From: Bauldia sp.
GTDB taxonomy: Bacteria > Pseudomonadota > Alphaproteobacteria > Rhizobiales > Kaistiaceae
Length of the DNA stretch: 57,777 nt
Direction of reading: 5' to 3'
Assembly: GCA_022841545.1 (NCBI GenBank)
Contig: JALHRF010000006.1
Coordinates: forward strand, 1 to 57,777
Shown here in pieces: positions 44,439 to 54,095 of the stretch (within the stretch, counting starts at the first letter, position 1; each line of letters opens with the position of its first letter). Under the pieces are notes generated by a model. It was given only the letters and a program-made list of their open reading frames with translations. It was not told the origin of the DNA and did no database searches. The position numbers and the translations under genes are program-made.

Positions 44439-44885
44439 CTAGGATTGAGCCCATGGCAAACCCTCCGCTTTCCAACTGCCGACGGTCGCGCGATGCCGGT
44501 CCGGTCCAAGCCGCCCCTCGAAGCCGAATTCCACGTTGAAGCATCGCCCATATCCCGCCGCCGTCGCCGCAATCGCAGCGTGGCGGCTCCGCGCCCCCGA
44601 ACGGCAGATGAAGTAGAGCGGCGCATCGGAACCGATGCCGCGCGCCTCCAGTTCACCCTTCAGCCGGCCGGCAAAATCCGCGACCAGCCGCCCGGAAGGA
44701 AACTCATCCCATTCGACCAGCACCGTCTGCTTGCCGATTCCGGCAAGGTCCGGCACCCCGATGTAAGTCCACTCTGCCCGGGTGCGGACGTCGACCAGGG
44801 TGGCCTCCGGAACGCGCGCCAGCTCATCGAACGCCGTCCGCGCCCCGATATCGCCCGCATACCCATCGTCGCCAGTTCCGGACAT
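44439..44885 (-). CDS. Rhodanese-like sulfurtransferase
   Basis: 148 residues. The catalytic loop YFICRSGARSRHAA carries active-site Cys94, and ATLVDVRTRAEWTYIGVPDL is the CH2 rhodanese motif. It is a cytoplasmic single-domain rhodanese, likely to transfer sulfur or detoxify cyanide. ATG 44885 (MSGTGDDGYAG) is chosen because a longer frame starts in low-similarity sequence. Confidence 0.85.
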   Translation of the reverse strand: MSGTGDDGYAGDIGARTAFDELARVPEATLVDVRTRAEWTYIGVPDLAGIGKQTVLVEWDEFPSGRLVADFAGRLKGELEARGIGSDAPLYFICRSGARSRHAAIAATAAGYGRCFNVEFGFEGRLGPDRHRATVGSWKAEGLPWAQS

Positions 44886-45521
44886 GACAACTCCAAGTCG
44901 CGCCGGCCTCGCAGCCAACGCAATCCTAACCCAGCCCAGTTTTCTTGTGGTCACTCACGAGATCGCCCCCGGGGTGCGTGGGGACGAGCGCACTCGAAAC
45001 GCTTACATGACCTGCAAAACAACAGTCATTGTCACGCCAATATACGTGAACAGACAAGCATATACACGCCGACCGCCATTCCCGATCTACTGATTTTGAA
45101 TTGAACGCCTGACTAGACTGTCACGGCAGCCATGAGCCAAGAATACACATCGACCCCCGGACTTCAACGCCGTTTTCAAGACCTCGCCCCCTTGACAGTC
45201 CGGAACCCTACCCCGCGGCCCGATCCCCGGAGCGCGCATCGGACGATAAGCCGTTGCGACTCCATGCGTTCAAATCGCGGGGCCAATTCGACGCCGGCTC
45301 CCCATAGCCAACGAAAATATTTTAAGGCGAAGGCCTTGACTCCCGGCGCGTCGGCGGCCCGAAACCGGCTTCCCGCCGACCCGCGGCCAGAACCTTGAAA
45401 CTCAACGGAATTGGCTGCCAACCGCGCATTCTGCCGACAACCGATTCCCGACCAGGTCGCGGCAGCCCGGGGCTTAGCCGCGACAGGAATTCCGGGGTCG
45501 GCGACCCCGGGAGGCGGCACT
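44886..45521. other. Non-coding region between rhodanese and rpsT
   Basis: 636 bases without a gene. The stretch 44990-45120 and the TTTTAAGG region near 45320 are comparatively AT-rich. I find no cluster of DnaA boxes (TTATNCACA), so there is no support for oriC here. The hairpin CCGGGGTC-ggc-GACCCCGG (45492-45510) close to the rpsT stop may terminate rpsT. Confidence 0.6.
45492..45510 (-). terminator. Probable rpsT terminator hairpin
   Basis: CCGGGGTC (45492-45499), loop, GACCCCGG (45503-45510), placed 12 bases beyond the rpsT stop in the direction of rpsT transcription. No U-run is visible. Confidence 0.5.
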
Positions 45522-45788
45522 TCAGGCGCCGACGGCCTTCACCCGCGCGGAAAGGCGGGAGACCTTCCGCGAGGCGGTGTTCTTGGGCATGACGCCCTTG
45601 GTCACGGCGCGCATGATCTCGGGCTCGGCGGCCTTGAGCGCCGAGCCGGCCTTGTCCTTGTCGCCCGAGGCGATCGCTTCCTCGACCTTGCGGACGTAGG
45701 TGCGAACCCGCGCCACACGGCTCTTGTTGACCTCCGAGCGCGCCTCGATCTTCCGCGCGGCCTTCTTGGCAGATGATGTATTGGCCAT
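45522..45788 (-). CDS. rpsT: 30S ribosomal protein S20
   Basis: 88 residues, [39 protein letters not shown] then [19 protein letters not shown], complete S20. It binds 16S rRNA early in 30S assembly. The neighbour order dnaA-rpsT-enoyl-CoA hydratase-mutM is common in Hyphomicrobiales. Confidence 0.97.
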   Translation of the reverse strand: MANTSSAKKAARKIEARSEVNKSRVARVRTYVRKVEEAIASGDKDKAGSALKAAEPEIMRAVTKGVMPKNTASRKVSRLSARVKAVGA

Positions 45789-45855
45789 GGTGTTCCTTCA
45801 TCGTCACAATGAGAAAGACGGCGGCGAAATCCTTCCGCCACCGCGATTGACGGTG

Positions 45856-45884
45856 CTTATAGTGAGGGCCCCCTCGGGGGTCAA
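45856..45884 (-). promoter_or_regulatory. rpsT promoter
   Basis: On the minus strand -35 TTGACC (45879-45884) and -10 TATAAG (45856-45861) have a 17-base spacer, a near-consensus housekeeping promoter about 70 bases before the rpsT ATG. Confidence 0.75.
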
Positions 45885-45923
45885 TCCAAGGCAATCCGGT
45901 CGCACGCGGTCCCCACGTCAGCG

Positions 45924-46697
45924 TCAACGATTGCGGAACTGGGGCGAGCGCTTCTCGACAAAGGCCGCCATGCCTTCCTTCTGGTCATCGGTGGCGAACA
46001 TGGCGTGGAACAGCCGCCGCTCGAACCGGACGCCGTCGGCCAGCGGCGTCTCGAAGGACCGGTTGATGCTTTCCTTGGCCATCATCACGCTCGGCAGCGA
46101 ATAGCCGGCGATCTTTTCCGCCACCCGAAGCACCTCCTCGAGGAGGTCGTTGGCCGGCACGATGCGCGAGACCAGGCCGGAGCGCTCCGCCTCCGCCGCG
46201 TCCATCATCCGGCCGGTGAGGATCAGGTCCATGGCCTTGGCCTTGCCGACCGCGCGGGGGAGCCGCTGGGTCCCGCCCATCCCGGGCATGATGCCGAGCG
46301 TGATCTCCGGCTGGCCGAACTTGGCATTGTCGGCAGCGATTACGATGTCGCACATCATGGCCAGTTCCGACCCGCCGCCGAGGCAATAGCCCGCAACCGC
46401 CGCGATGATCGGCTTCCGCGCTCCGCTGATGCGCGCCAGCGCCTCGCCATAGTCGCGGTTGAAGGCCTCGACGAAGGTGAGGCCCTGCATCTCCTTGATG
46501 TCGGCGCCGGCGGCGAAGGCCTTCTCGGAGCCCGTGATGACCATGCAGCCGATCCGCTGGTCGGCGTCATAGGCGGCGACGGCGTTGCCGAGCTCGCCGA
46601 TCAGCGTCGCATTGAGGGCGTTCAGCGCATTTGGCCGGTTGAGCGTGATGAGCGCCACGCGCCCGCGGGTTTCGGTGACGATGGTTTCGAAGGCCAT
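45924..46697 (-). CDS. Enoyl-CoA hydratase/isomerase
   Basis: 257 residues, crotonase fold. [31 protein letters not shown], oxyanion-hole [15 protein letters not shown] with catalytic Glu, and [22 protein letters not shown]. It hydrates trans-2-enoyl-CoA in fatty-acid or branched-chain amino-acid oxidation. ATG 46697 is chosen; an upstream frame covers mutM sequence in another frame. Confidence 0.93.
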   Translation of the reverse strand: MAFETIVTETRGRVALITLNRPNALNALNATLIGELGNAVAAYDADQRIGCMVITGSEKAFAAGADIKEMQGLTFVEAFNRDYGEALARISGARKPIIAAVAGYCLGGGSELAMMCDIVIAADNAKFGQPEITLGIMPGMGGTQRLPRAVGKAKAMDLILTGRMMDAAEAERSGLVSRIVPANDLLEEVLRVAEKIAGYSLPSVMMAKESINRSFETPLADGVRFERRLFHAMFATDDQKEGMAAFVEKRSPQFRNR

Positions 46698-46734
46698 AGC
46701 AATGCTTCCCCGGGAGGTTGGATGCGGGACGGGT

Positions 46735-47613
46735 CTACCGCTGGCAGACCGGACAGTAGAATGTCGACCGGCCGGATTGAACCATGCGCCGGATGACGCC
46801 TTTGCAGTGCGGCCGCGGACAGGGCTCGCCCTCGCGGTCATAGACTGCGAAACTGTGCTGGAACATGCCGAGCTCGCCGGTCGCCTGGCGATGGTCGCGG
46901 AGAGACGAGCCACCGGCGGCGATGGCGTCGTTCAGCACGTCGCGGATGGCGTCCGCAAGTCGCTGCGCCCTGGCGGGCGTCGTCCGCCCCGTCGCAAGCT
47001 GTCCCGCGGGCAGGGTCGGGCGGAGTTTTGCCCGCCACATCGCCTCGCAGGCATAGATGTTGCCGATGCCGGCGATCCGCTTCTGGTCGAGGAGCATCGC
47101 CTTGAGCGGCGCCGACCGCCCCTTGAAGAGGGCCGCGATCGTCTCCCCGCTCAGTTCGTTGCCGAGCGGCTCTATTCCCATGCCCTTGAAATGACGGGAG
47201 TCTTCCATCTCGCGCCGGGATACGAGGTCCATCATCCCGAAGCGGCGGGGATCGTTGAAGATTACGCGGACACCCGAGGAAAGATCGAAGACCACGTGGT
47301 CATGGGCGCCGAGCGTGCTTCGCGGATGGTAGTACCGACCGGCGATCTTTTGCCCGCCGTCCGCCTCGATCCGGAACGATCCCGACATGCCGAGATGCAT
47401 CACCAGGATCTCCCCGTCGTCGAGGTCGGCGAGGAGGTACTTCGCCCGGCGGCCGAGCGCGACGATCCGCCGCCCGGTGAGCCGTTTCGCGAAGCGTTGC
47501 GGGAAGGGCCACCGGAGGTCGGGGCGGCGGAGCGTGGCCTCGTCTATCACCGCCCCTTCCATCACCGGGGCGAGCCCGAGACGGACGGTTTCGACTTCGG
47601 GCAGTTCCGGCAT
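46735..47613 (-). CDS. mutM: Formamidopyrimidine-DNA glycosylase
   Basis: 292 residues. [14 protein letters not shown] gives the catalytic proline and glutamate, [10 protein letters not shown] the essential lysine, [11 protein letters not shown] and [16 protein letters not shown] the helix-two-turn-helix, and [28 protein letters not shown] the C-terminal zinc finger. It removes 8-oxoguanine and formamidopyrimidines. Divergent from ubiE. Confidence 0.96.
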   Translation of the reverse strand: MPELPEVETVRLGLAPVMEGAVIDEATLRRPDLRWPFPQRFAKRLTGRRIVALGRRAKYLLADLDDGEILVMHLGMSGSFRIEADGGQKIAGRYYHPRSTLGAHDHVVFDLSSGVRVIFNDPRRFGMMDLVSRREMEDSRHFKGMGIEPLGNELSGETIAALFKGRSAPLKAMLLDQKRIAGIGNIYACEAMWRAKLRPTLPAGQLATGRTTPARAQRLADAIRDVLNDAIAAGGSSLRDHRQATGELGMFQHSFAVYDREGEPCPRPHCKGVIRRMVQSGRSTFYCPVCQR

Positions 47614-47700
47614 CTGTCCCCGCTAACCGGTTGTCAGGCCGGCGACGATAGCCTCTCCCCGGCGGTTGGGCTATCGTCCGCACCGATCGGGAGAACGGAA

Positions 47701-48486
47701 ATGGCAGGAGGCGTCGCGAAAGCGCGCGGGACCGGGCACGGCGACAGCGCCTCCTTCGGTTTCCGCGAGGTCGCCCTCGACGAGAAGCAGGGGCTCGTGG
47801 ACCGCGTCTTCGAGCGGGTCGCACCGAGTTATGACCTGATGAACGACCTGATGTCCGGCGGTTGGCACCGGATCTGGAAGGACGCCCTCGTCTCCCGTCT
47901 GTCCCCGCCGCGCAAGCCCCGCCGGCCTTACCATGCGCTCGACGTGGCGGGCGGGACCGGGGACATCGCCTTCCGGATCGCCAGCCGCTCCGAAGGCGCA
48001 TCTGTCACCGTCGCCGACATCAACGGGGACATGCTGGCGGTCGGTCGCGAGCGCGCGCAAGCGCGCCGCCTCAAGGCCATCACCTTTGTCGAGGCGAATG
48101 CCGAGGATCTGCCGTTTCCCGCAGGTCGTTTCGATGCCGTGACGATCGCCTTCGGCATCCGCAACGTGCCCCGGATCGCCGCAGCGCTAACCGAGGCCTA
48201 CCGGGTGCTAAAGCCCGGCGGCCGCTTCCTGTGCCTCGAGTTCTCGACCGTCGACGTGGCGGGGCTCGACCGGCTCTACGACCTCTTCTCCTTCAACGTC
48301 ATCCCTGTGCTGGGCCAGATCGTTGCCGGCGATGCCGACTCCTACCGCTATCTCGTCGAGTCGATCAGAAAATTCCCGAACCAGGCCCGTTTCGCGGCGA
48401 TGATCGAGGCGGCCGGGTTCGAGCGTGTGGAGGTCGACAACCTTTCCGGCGGGATCGCCGCGATCCACTCCGGCTGGAAGCTCTGA
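47701..48486 (+). CDS. ubiE: Demethylmenaquinone/ubiquinone methyltransferase UbiE
   Basis: 261 residues. SAM motif I ([16 protein letters not shown]), [31 protein letters not shown] and [15 protein letters not shown], ending [13 protein letters not shown]. It carries out the C-methylation of ubiquinone precursors. ubiB follows six bases after the stop, an operon for ubiquinone. Confidence 0.95.
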   Translation: MAGGVAKARGTGHGDSASFGFREVALDEKQGLVDRVFERVAPSYDLMNDLMSGGWHRIWKDALVSRLSPPRKPRRPYHALDVAGGTGDIAFRIASRSEGASVTVADINGDMLAVGRERAQARRLKAITFVEANAEDLPFPAGRFDAVTIAFGIRNVPRIAAALTEAYRVLKPGGRFLCLEFSTVDVAGLDRLYDLFSFNVIPVLGQIVAGDADSYRYLVESIRKFPNQARFAAMIEAAGFERVEVDNLSGGIAAIHSGWKL

Positions 48487-48492
48487 GGGTCG

Positions 48493-50070
48493 ATGGCGGG
48501 CACGATCGCCGCGCTCTTTCGCCTTGCGGGCGCCGGCTTGGTACTCGCGCGCGAGGGCGCTTTCGCCGGCATCGACCCGGAAACCCTGCCGGGTCGGGCG
48601 CGCCTGCCGCTTCGGCTGGCGCGACTGGTCGAACGCAAGAAGACCGACGGCGAGGCCGAACGTCTGACCCGCGCGGTGAACCGGCTCGGCCCGTCCTACG
48701 TCAAGCTCGGCCAGTTCCTGGCGACCCGGCCCGATATCGTCGGCAGCGATGTGGCCGAGACGCTCGGGCGGCTCCGCGACGAGATCGAGCCCTTCCCCGA
48801 AGCCGAGGCCCGGTCGACGGTCGAGAAGGCTCTCGGCAAGCCGGTCGAGGTGCTGTTCGCGGCATTCTCCCCGCCGGTCGCGGCCGCATCCATCGCTCAG
48901 GTCCATAAGGCCGAGATCGCGACCGAGGACGGGCCGAAGGCGGTCGCCGTCAAGGTGCTCAGGCCGGGCATCCGCCGGCGATTCCGTCGCGATCTCGACA
49001 CCTTCTATGCCGGCGCCCGCGTCGTCGAGCGGGTCGATCCGGCGTCGCGACGGCTCCGGCCTGTGGCGGTGGTCGATACGCTTGCCCGTTCGGTGACGAT
49101 CGAAATGGACCTCCGGCTCGAGGCCGCGGCGCTTTCGGAAATGGCCGAGGCGACGGCCTCCGACACCGGCTTCCGCGTACCGCGGGTCGAGTGGGAGTTG
49201 ACCGCGCGGGACGTGCTCACGCTGGAATGGATCGATGGCATAAAACTGTCCGATCTCGACGGGCTCCGCGCCGCCGGCCACGACCTGCCGGCGCTGGCGG
49301 AGAAACTGATGCAGGCGTTCCTCCGCCATGCGCTCCGCGACGGCTTCTTCCACGCCGACATGCATCAGGGGAATCTCTTCGTCGATGCCACGGGCGATAT
49401 CGTCGCCGTCGACTTCGGCATCATGGGGCGGCTGACGCGGGCGGAGCGGCGCTTCCTCGCCGAGATCCTGTTCGGCTTCATCCGCCGCGACTACCGGCGG
49501 GTCGCCGAGGTTCATTTCGAGGCGGGCTACGTCCCGGCCCGGCGGCATTCGGTCGACGACTTCGCCCAGGCGCTCCGCGCCATCGGCGAGCCGATTCACG
49601 GCCAGCGGGCGCGCGACATCTCCATGGCGCGGCTCCTGTCGCTCCTCTTCGAGGTGACCGAACTGTTCGACATGCAGACGCGGCCCGAACTGCTCCTCGT
49701 CCAGAAGACGATGGTGGTCGTCGAGGGCGTTTCGCGTTCGCTCGACCCCGACTTCGACATGTGGTCGGCGTCGGAGCCGGTGGTGGCCGATTGGATCGAG
49801 CGCTTCCTCGGACCCGCCGGCCAGTTGGAACTGGCCGCCGAAGGTGTGGGCGCACTCGGCCGGCTGGTGGGCGAGTTGCCGCGGCTTGCCGAGCGGGCGG
49901 AGCGGCTTTCCGCCGAAATGGACCGGATGGGCGAGCGGGGATTTCGTCTCGATCCCGAAACGGTGGCGGAGATCGGCCGCTCCGAGGCCAATGCCGCGCG
50001 CTGGGGGCGGGTCGCGCTGTGGGTGATCGCGGTGGTGGCGGTGATCGCCGCGATCAAGTGGGTGTGGTGA
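48493..50070 (+). CDS. ubiB: Ubiquinone biosynthesis protein UbiB
   Basis: 525 residues, ABC1/ADCK-type kinase-like fold: KLGQFLATRPDIVGSDVAE (the invariant KxGQ motif), AAASIAQVHKA with VAVKVLRPG (nucleotide-binding region), HADMHQGNLF and VAVDFGIMGRL (metal region), and two C-terminal hydrophobic helices ending the protein. It is required for aerobic ubiquinone synthesis, probably by extracting lipid intermediates. Confidence 0.95.
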   Translation: MAGTIAALFRLAGAGLVLAREGAFAGIDPETLPGRARLPLRLARLVERKKTDGEAERLTRAVNRLGPSYVKLGQFLATRPDIVGSDVAETLGRLRDEIEPFPEAEARSTVEKALGKPVEVLFAAFSPPVAAASIAQVHKAEIATEDGPKAVAVKVLRPGIRRRFRRDLDTFYAGARVVERVDPASRRLRPVAVVDTLARSVTIEMDLRLEAAALSEMAEATASDTGFRVPRVEWELTARDVLTLEWIDGIKLSDLDGLRAAGHDLPALAEKLMQAFLRHALRDGFFHADMHQGNLFVDATGDIVAVDFGIMGRLTRAERRFLAEILFGFIRRDYRRVAEVHFEAGYVPARRHSVDDFAQALRAIGEPIHGQRARDISMARLLSLLFEVTELFDMQTRPELLLVQKTMVVVEGVSRSLDPDFDMWSASEPVVADWIERFLGPAGQLELAAEGVGALGRLVGELPRLAERAERLSAEMDRMGERGFRLDPETVAEIGRSEANAARWGRVALWVIAVVAVIAAIKWVW

Positions 50071-50103
50071 AGCCGAGGCCGAACCGGTGCGCCGCTCGTG
50101 GCG

Positions 50104-50837
50104 TCAGGATGCTGCCGACCGGACCGGCCCGGTCAGGTGCAGCCTGATCTGCTTCTCGACTTCGAGGATCGCGAAGAGGGCGATGCCCACGCCGACGATG
50201 GCGAGGCCATCGACGAGCGACACCCCCGCAGTCCCGAACACGCCCTGGAGGAACGGCACGTAGGTGATCGCAAACTGGCCGATCGCCACCGCGACGACCG
50301 CGGCCCAGACCGCCGGCGTGCCGGCGACGGCCCGGAAACTCAGCGACGTGCCGTAGATGTTGCGAACAAAGAACAAATGGAACACTTCCATCACCACGAT
50401 CGTGTTGACGGCGATGGTCCGCAGCACGGAGGCAACGGGCGACAGCAGCGTCCGGATCGCCGCCATGGCCTCCTCGGCGCGTCCTTCCTGAACGTAGCCG
50501 ATGACGGCATCGGCGAGAACGACGGCCAGGATCACCACGGTGTCGACCGGGTGACCGAGGAGCGCAGTGACCGCCGCCGAGGCGAGGAGCACGTAGATCA
50601 GGAGGTTTCGAACTGCGCCAGGAACCGCCGGAGCGCGCTGCGCCGCGATGCACTGGGCAAGGTATTCGGCCCGTGCGACGCGAGGCGCGCCGCTGCCTCC
50701 GCAGCGTCAAGGCCGGTCGCCGTGGTCCCGAGCGCGTCGAGGACGCGTCCGACCGGCTCGGCATGGGGATCCGCGACTGAGTATGGCCGCGCGGCGACCG
50801 CGATGTCGGTGGCAGTCGGCGTCTCGGGTCCGGGCAT
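50104..50837 (-). pseudogene. P-type cation ATPase, frameshifted and internally deleted
   Basis: From an ATG at 50837 (after GGGGAT) the frame reads the actuator-side N-terminus (EPVGRVLDALGTTATGLDAAEAAARL, ALRRFLAQFE). Near 50595 one base is missing and homology continues in another frame as NLLIYVLLASAAVTALLGHPVDTVVILAVVLADAVIGYVQEGRAEEAMAAIRTLLSP. Directly after LSP the sequence jumps to the C-terminal membrane part (VASVLRTIAVNTIVVMEVFHLFFVRNIYG). The phosphorylation domain with DKTGT, ~550-600 residues, is gone. Confidence 0.8.
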
Positions 50838-51355
50838 CTTGATCCCCGATGGGACTGGCGTGGCTGACACCAGACGGCCCGCGGCGGGCCGTGCGGAAGG
50901 AACGGGCGAACATGGCCGGTTAACCGCGTCGGACGTTGATGTGCATCGAGCCTCCACGGACGGCAAGTTCTGTTGCGCCGCCCGCCGGGCTTGGCTAGCA
51001 TCGTCCCGCTGGCTGCCTCAGCCTCGCCCATACCGGGGACGTGCTAGCCGCTCCCGGTGGCCTGGATCTGGCGCTGGCCACAAGGCGTAGCCTGCCGGTC
51101 GGGACCGCTGTTTTTTCGCGGTGGCCGGCGGCAGGCCCGTCAAGTGAACAGGGGGGCGTCGGTTCGGAGGGGTCCGGGCCGGCGCCTTCTGTTTCGTCAT
51201 TCGGCAGCAAGACGGGCAAAGCTCACGACCCTGTCCAACGGCGGGGCACTCCACCGGCTTCCTGCGAACGAATTGCACCGCGAGGGTGAAACCTCCAGGC
51301 CGGCTCATCCGTACTCCAGGGCAGCAGGGTGCTCCTGCGACCGGAGGGCTGCGAC
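50838..51355. other. Non-coding region upstream of the cytochrome b gene
   Basis: 518 bases without a supportable gene. It carries a T-run (ctgttttttc, about 51108-51117) flanked by ACCGC/GCGGT, perhaps a weak terminator. A promoter for the cytochrome gene must lie here, but no clear -35/-10 pair was found. Confidence 0.5.
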
Positions 51356-52195
51356 ATGGCTGAGACCACAACAACCGGGGTGCGGCCGCAAAAGACGCTG
51401 GTCTACCGGCACGCGGTGGCGACCCGCATCACGCACTGGATCAACCTCGTCGCGATCACCGTCCTGATCCTCTCGGGCCTCCAGATCTTCAATGCCCACC
51501 CGGCCCTCTATATAGGGCAGGCCTCGGACTTCGACGCGCCGGTGCTCGCCATCACCGCGCGCCTTGGCGAGGACGGGCAGCCGGTCGGCGAGACGACGAT
51601 CCTCGGCGCGACCTTTATCACCACCGGCATCCTCGGCGTCTCGACCACGGCCGGCCGGCCCGAGGCGCGCGGCTTCCCGGCCTGGCTGACCGTGCCGAGC
51701 TACCGCGACCTCGCCACCGGCAGGCGCTGGCATTTCTTCTTTGCCTGGGTCTTCGTCATCAACGGGCTGGTCTATCTCGCCGCCAGCCTCCTCAATCGCC
51801 ACCTCTCCCGCGACCTCATCCCAAGCTCGGGCGAACTCCGCGGCATCGGCCGGTCGATCCTCGATCACATCCGGCTCCGGTTCCACCACGGGCGGAACTA
51901 CAACGTGCTGCAGAAGGTCACCTATCTCGGCCTGATCTTCGTCGTGCTGCCGCTGGTCGTGCTCACCGGCCTCACCATGTCGCCGGCAATGAACGCCGCC
52001 TTCCCGTGGCTCGTTGATGTCTTCGGCGGCCGGCAGACGGCCCGGACGATCCACTTCATCTGCGCCACGCTCATCGTCCTCTTCATTCTGGTCCACCTGG
52101 TGATGGTCCTGATCTCGGGGTTCGGCAACAACCTCCGCTCGATGATCACCGGCCGTTACCGCGTCGACCCCACGGAGGCACCCCATGCGCATTGA
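51356..52195 (+). CDS. Membrane cytochrome b (b561 type)
   Basis: 279 residues. RHAVATRITHWINLVAITVLILSGLQIF begins a four-helix cytochrome b561 domain; further histidines lie in WHFFFAWVFVINGLVYL and RTIHFICATLIVLFILVHLV. Together these are likely ligands of two b hemes. It overlaps the molybdopterin protein by 11 bases and is probably its membrane electron partner. ATG 51356 follows CGGAGGG. Confidence 0.88.
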   Translation: MAETTTTGVRPQKTLVYRHAVATRITHWINLVAITVLILSGLQIFNAHPALYIGQASDFDAPVLAITARLGEDGQPVGETTILGATFITTGILGVSTTAGRPEARGFPAWLTVPSYRDLATGRRWHFFFAWVFVINGLVYLAASLLNRHLSRDLIPSSGELRGIGRSILDHIRLRFHHGRNYNVLQKVTYLGLIFVVLPLVVLTGLTMSPAMNAAFPWLVDVFGGRQTARTIHFICATLIVLFILVHLVMVLISGFGNNLRSMITGRYRVDPTEAPHAH

Positions 52196-52967
52196 ACGCC
52201 GCCCGAGCCGCCGGCTCTTCCTGACCGGCGCCGCCACCGCCGCCGGCGGCCTCGTCCTCGCCGGCTGCGACCCGCTCTCGCAATCGCCGGGGTTCCGCAA
52301 GGTGCTCTACACCGGCGAGGACATGACGATGCTGGTGCAGCGCGCGCTGCTCTCGCCCACGTCGATGGCGAAGGAATTTCCCGCATCGGCGATCTCGGCG
52401 AACTTCAAGGCCAACGGCTCGACCGACCCCGACGACCCCACGTACCGGACACTTGCCGCGAACGGCTTCGCCGACTGGCGGCTCGAGGTCGGCGGGCTGG
52501 TCGAACGGCCGGCGTCGTATTCGCTCGCCGAGCTTCGTGCGATGCCGTCGCGAAGCCAGATCACGCGCCACGACTGCGTCGAAGGCTGGAGCTGCATCGG
52601 CAAGTGGACCGGCGTCCAGCTCGCGAGCGTGCTCTCGGCCGCGGGCCTTCAGCCCGAGGCTCGCTACATTCTCTTCACCTGCGCGGACGAACTGGAGAAG
52701 ACGCTCGACGGCAGCGGCCGCTACTACGAGACCATCGACCTCGAGGACGCCTTTCACCCCCAGACCATTCTCGCCTATGACATGAACGATGGGGTCCTGC
52801 CGATCGCTCACGGCGCTCCGCTCCGGGTTCGGGTCGAGCGCCAGCTCGGATATAAGATGGCTAAGTATGTGATGCGCATCGACGCGATCGAGGAGTTCGC
52901 CTCGCTCGGCCGGGGGCGAGGGAGCTTCTGGGCGGATCGCGGCTACGACTGGTACGCCGGAATCTGA
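52185..52967 (+). CDS. Sulfite oxidase-like molybdopterin protein, Tat lipoprotein
   Basis: 260 residues. Twin-arginine signal (SRRLFLTGAATAAGGLVLAGC) ending in a lipobox-type LAGC (Cys28), so it may be lipid-anchored outside. The oxidoreductase_molyb domain has HDCVEGWSCIGKWTGVQL with Cys131 as probable Mo ligand and PLRVRVERQLGYKMAKYV. YedY/MsrP-like enzymes reduce methionine sulfoxide; others oxidise sulfite. The reaction here is unknown. Confidence 0.85.
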   Translation: MRIERRPSRRLFLTGAATAAGGLVLAGCDPLSQSPGFRKVLYTGEDMTMLVQRALLSPTSMAKEFPASAISANFKANGSTDPDDPTYRTLAANGFADWRLEVGGLVERPASYSLAELRAMPSRSQITRHDCVEGWSCIGKWTGVQLASVLSAAGLQPEARYILFTCADELEKTLDGSGRYYETIDLEDAFHPQTILAYDMNDGVLPIAHGAPLRVRVERQLGYKMAKYVMRIDAIEEFASLGRGRGSFWADRGYDWYAGI

Positions 52968-53071
52968 GCCGTCGCCGTCCTTCGCGCTTGCAATCGGTGG
53001 CGGAATTGGGCTTGCCTTGCCGCCTCTACGATCTTGCCGGCGAAGCCCGGCTGCAAGGGAGGGCGACGACG

Positions 53072-54091
53072 ATGGCAAAGCGCGCGGTGAAGAGTGATCC
53101 GGTCCGTTGGGGCGTGATCTCGACGGCGAGGATCGGCTGGGAGAAGGTTCTTCCCGGCATGATGAAGAGCAAGGACATCGAGATCCGCGCGATCTCGTCG
53201 CGCACCCTGCCCACGGCAAAGAAATGGGCGAAGAAGCTCGGCATCCCCGTCGCCTACGGCTCCTACGAGGATATGCTCGACGACCCCGACATCGAGGTCG
53301 TCTATAACCCGCTCCCCAATCATCTCCACGTGCCGCTGACCCTCGCCGCCGCGGCGAAGGGCAAGCACGTGCTCTGCGAGAAGCCGATCGCGCTGACGGC
53401 GAAGGAGGCGGAGAAGCTTCGCTCGGCGCCGGGCAGCGTCATGATCGCCGAGGCCTTCATGGTCCGCCAGCACCCGCAGTGGCTGAAGGCGCGGGAGATC
53501 GCCCAGAGCGGCAAGCTCGGCACGCTCCGCGCCATCCAGTGCTTCTTCAGCTACCACAATGTCGACCCGAAGAACGTCCGCAACATCGCCGATATCGGCG
53601 GCGGCGCCATCTACGATATCGGCTGCTATCCGATCGTCACCTCGCGCTTCATCTTCGGCGCCGAGCCGGAGCGCGTCATGGCGGTGATCGATCGCGATCC
53701 CGAGTTCAGGACGGATCGCACCACGAGCGCCATCCTCGACTACGGCCAGGGCCGGCAGCTCACCTTCACGGTATCGACGCAGACCGTGCCCTACCAGCGG
53801 GTCAACATCTTCGGCACCAAGGGCAGGCTCGAGGTCGAGATCCCCTTCAACGCGCCGCAGGGCGCGGCGCTGCGGCTCTGGCTCGACGACGGCAAGAAGC
53901 TCGGCGACGCGTCGGCCAAGGTCGTCAAGATCGAGAAGGCCGACCAGTACCAGCTCCAGGGCGAGTACTTCTCCCGCGTCGTCCGCGGCAAGGAGAAAAA
54001 CCTCTACGGGGTCGAGGACGCGATCCTGCAGGCCCGCGTGCTCGATGCGGTGTTCCGCTCGGCCAAGAGCGGCAAATGGGAGAAGCCGTAG
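53072..54091 (+). CDS. Gfo/Idh/MocA family oxidoreductase
   Basis: 339 residues. NAD Rossmann start RWGVISTARIGWEKVLPGM, then VVYNPLPNHLHVPLTLAAAAKGKHVLCEKPIALTAKEAEKL with the EKP motif, and a C-terminal substrate domain (GGGAIYDIGCYPIVTSRFIF). It oxidises or reduces a sugar or cyclitol. ATG 53072 follows GGGAGGG. Confidence 0.88.
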   Translation: MAKRAVKSDPVRWGVISTARIGWEKVLPGMMKSKDIEIRAISSRTLPTAKKWAKKLGIPVAYGSYEDMLDDPDIEVVYNPLPNHLHVPLTLAAAAKGKHVLCEKPIALTAKEAEKLRSAPGSVMIAEAFMVRQHPQWLKAREIAQSGKLGTLRAIQCFFSYHNVDPKNVRNIADIGGGAIYDIGCYPIVTSRFIFGAEPERVMAVIDRDPEFRTDRTTSAILDYGQGRQLTFTVSTQTVPYQRVNIFGTKGRLEVEIPFNAPQGAALRLWLDDGKKLGDASAKVVKIEKADQYQLQGEYFSRVVRGKEKNLYGVEDAILQARVLDAVFRSAKSGKWEKP

Positions 54092-54095
54092 CCGC

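Noticed and set aside
44311-44544. Longer DnaA with an N-terminal extension from 44454 or 44544
   Set aside because: The extra residues have no similarity to DnaA and the ATG at 44310 has a strong AGGAGGG site.
44990-45120. Possible oriC in the AT-rich stretch
   Set aside because: No DnaA-box cluster and no AT-rich repeats; the composition alone is insufficient.
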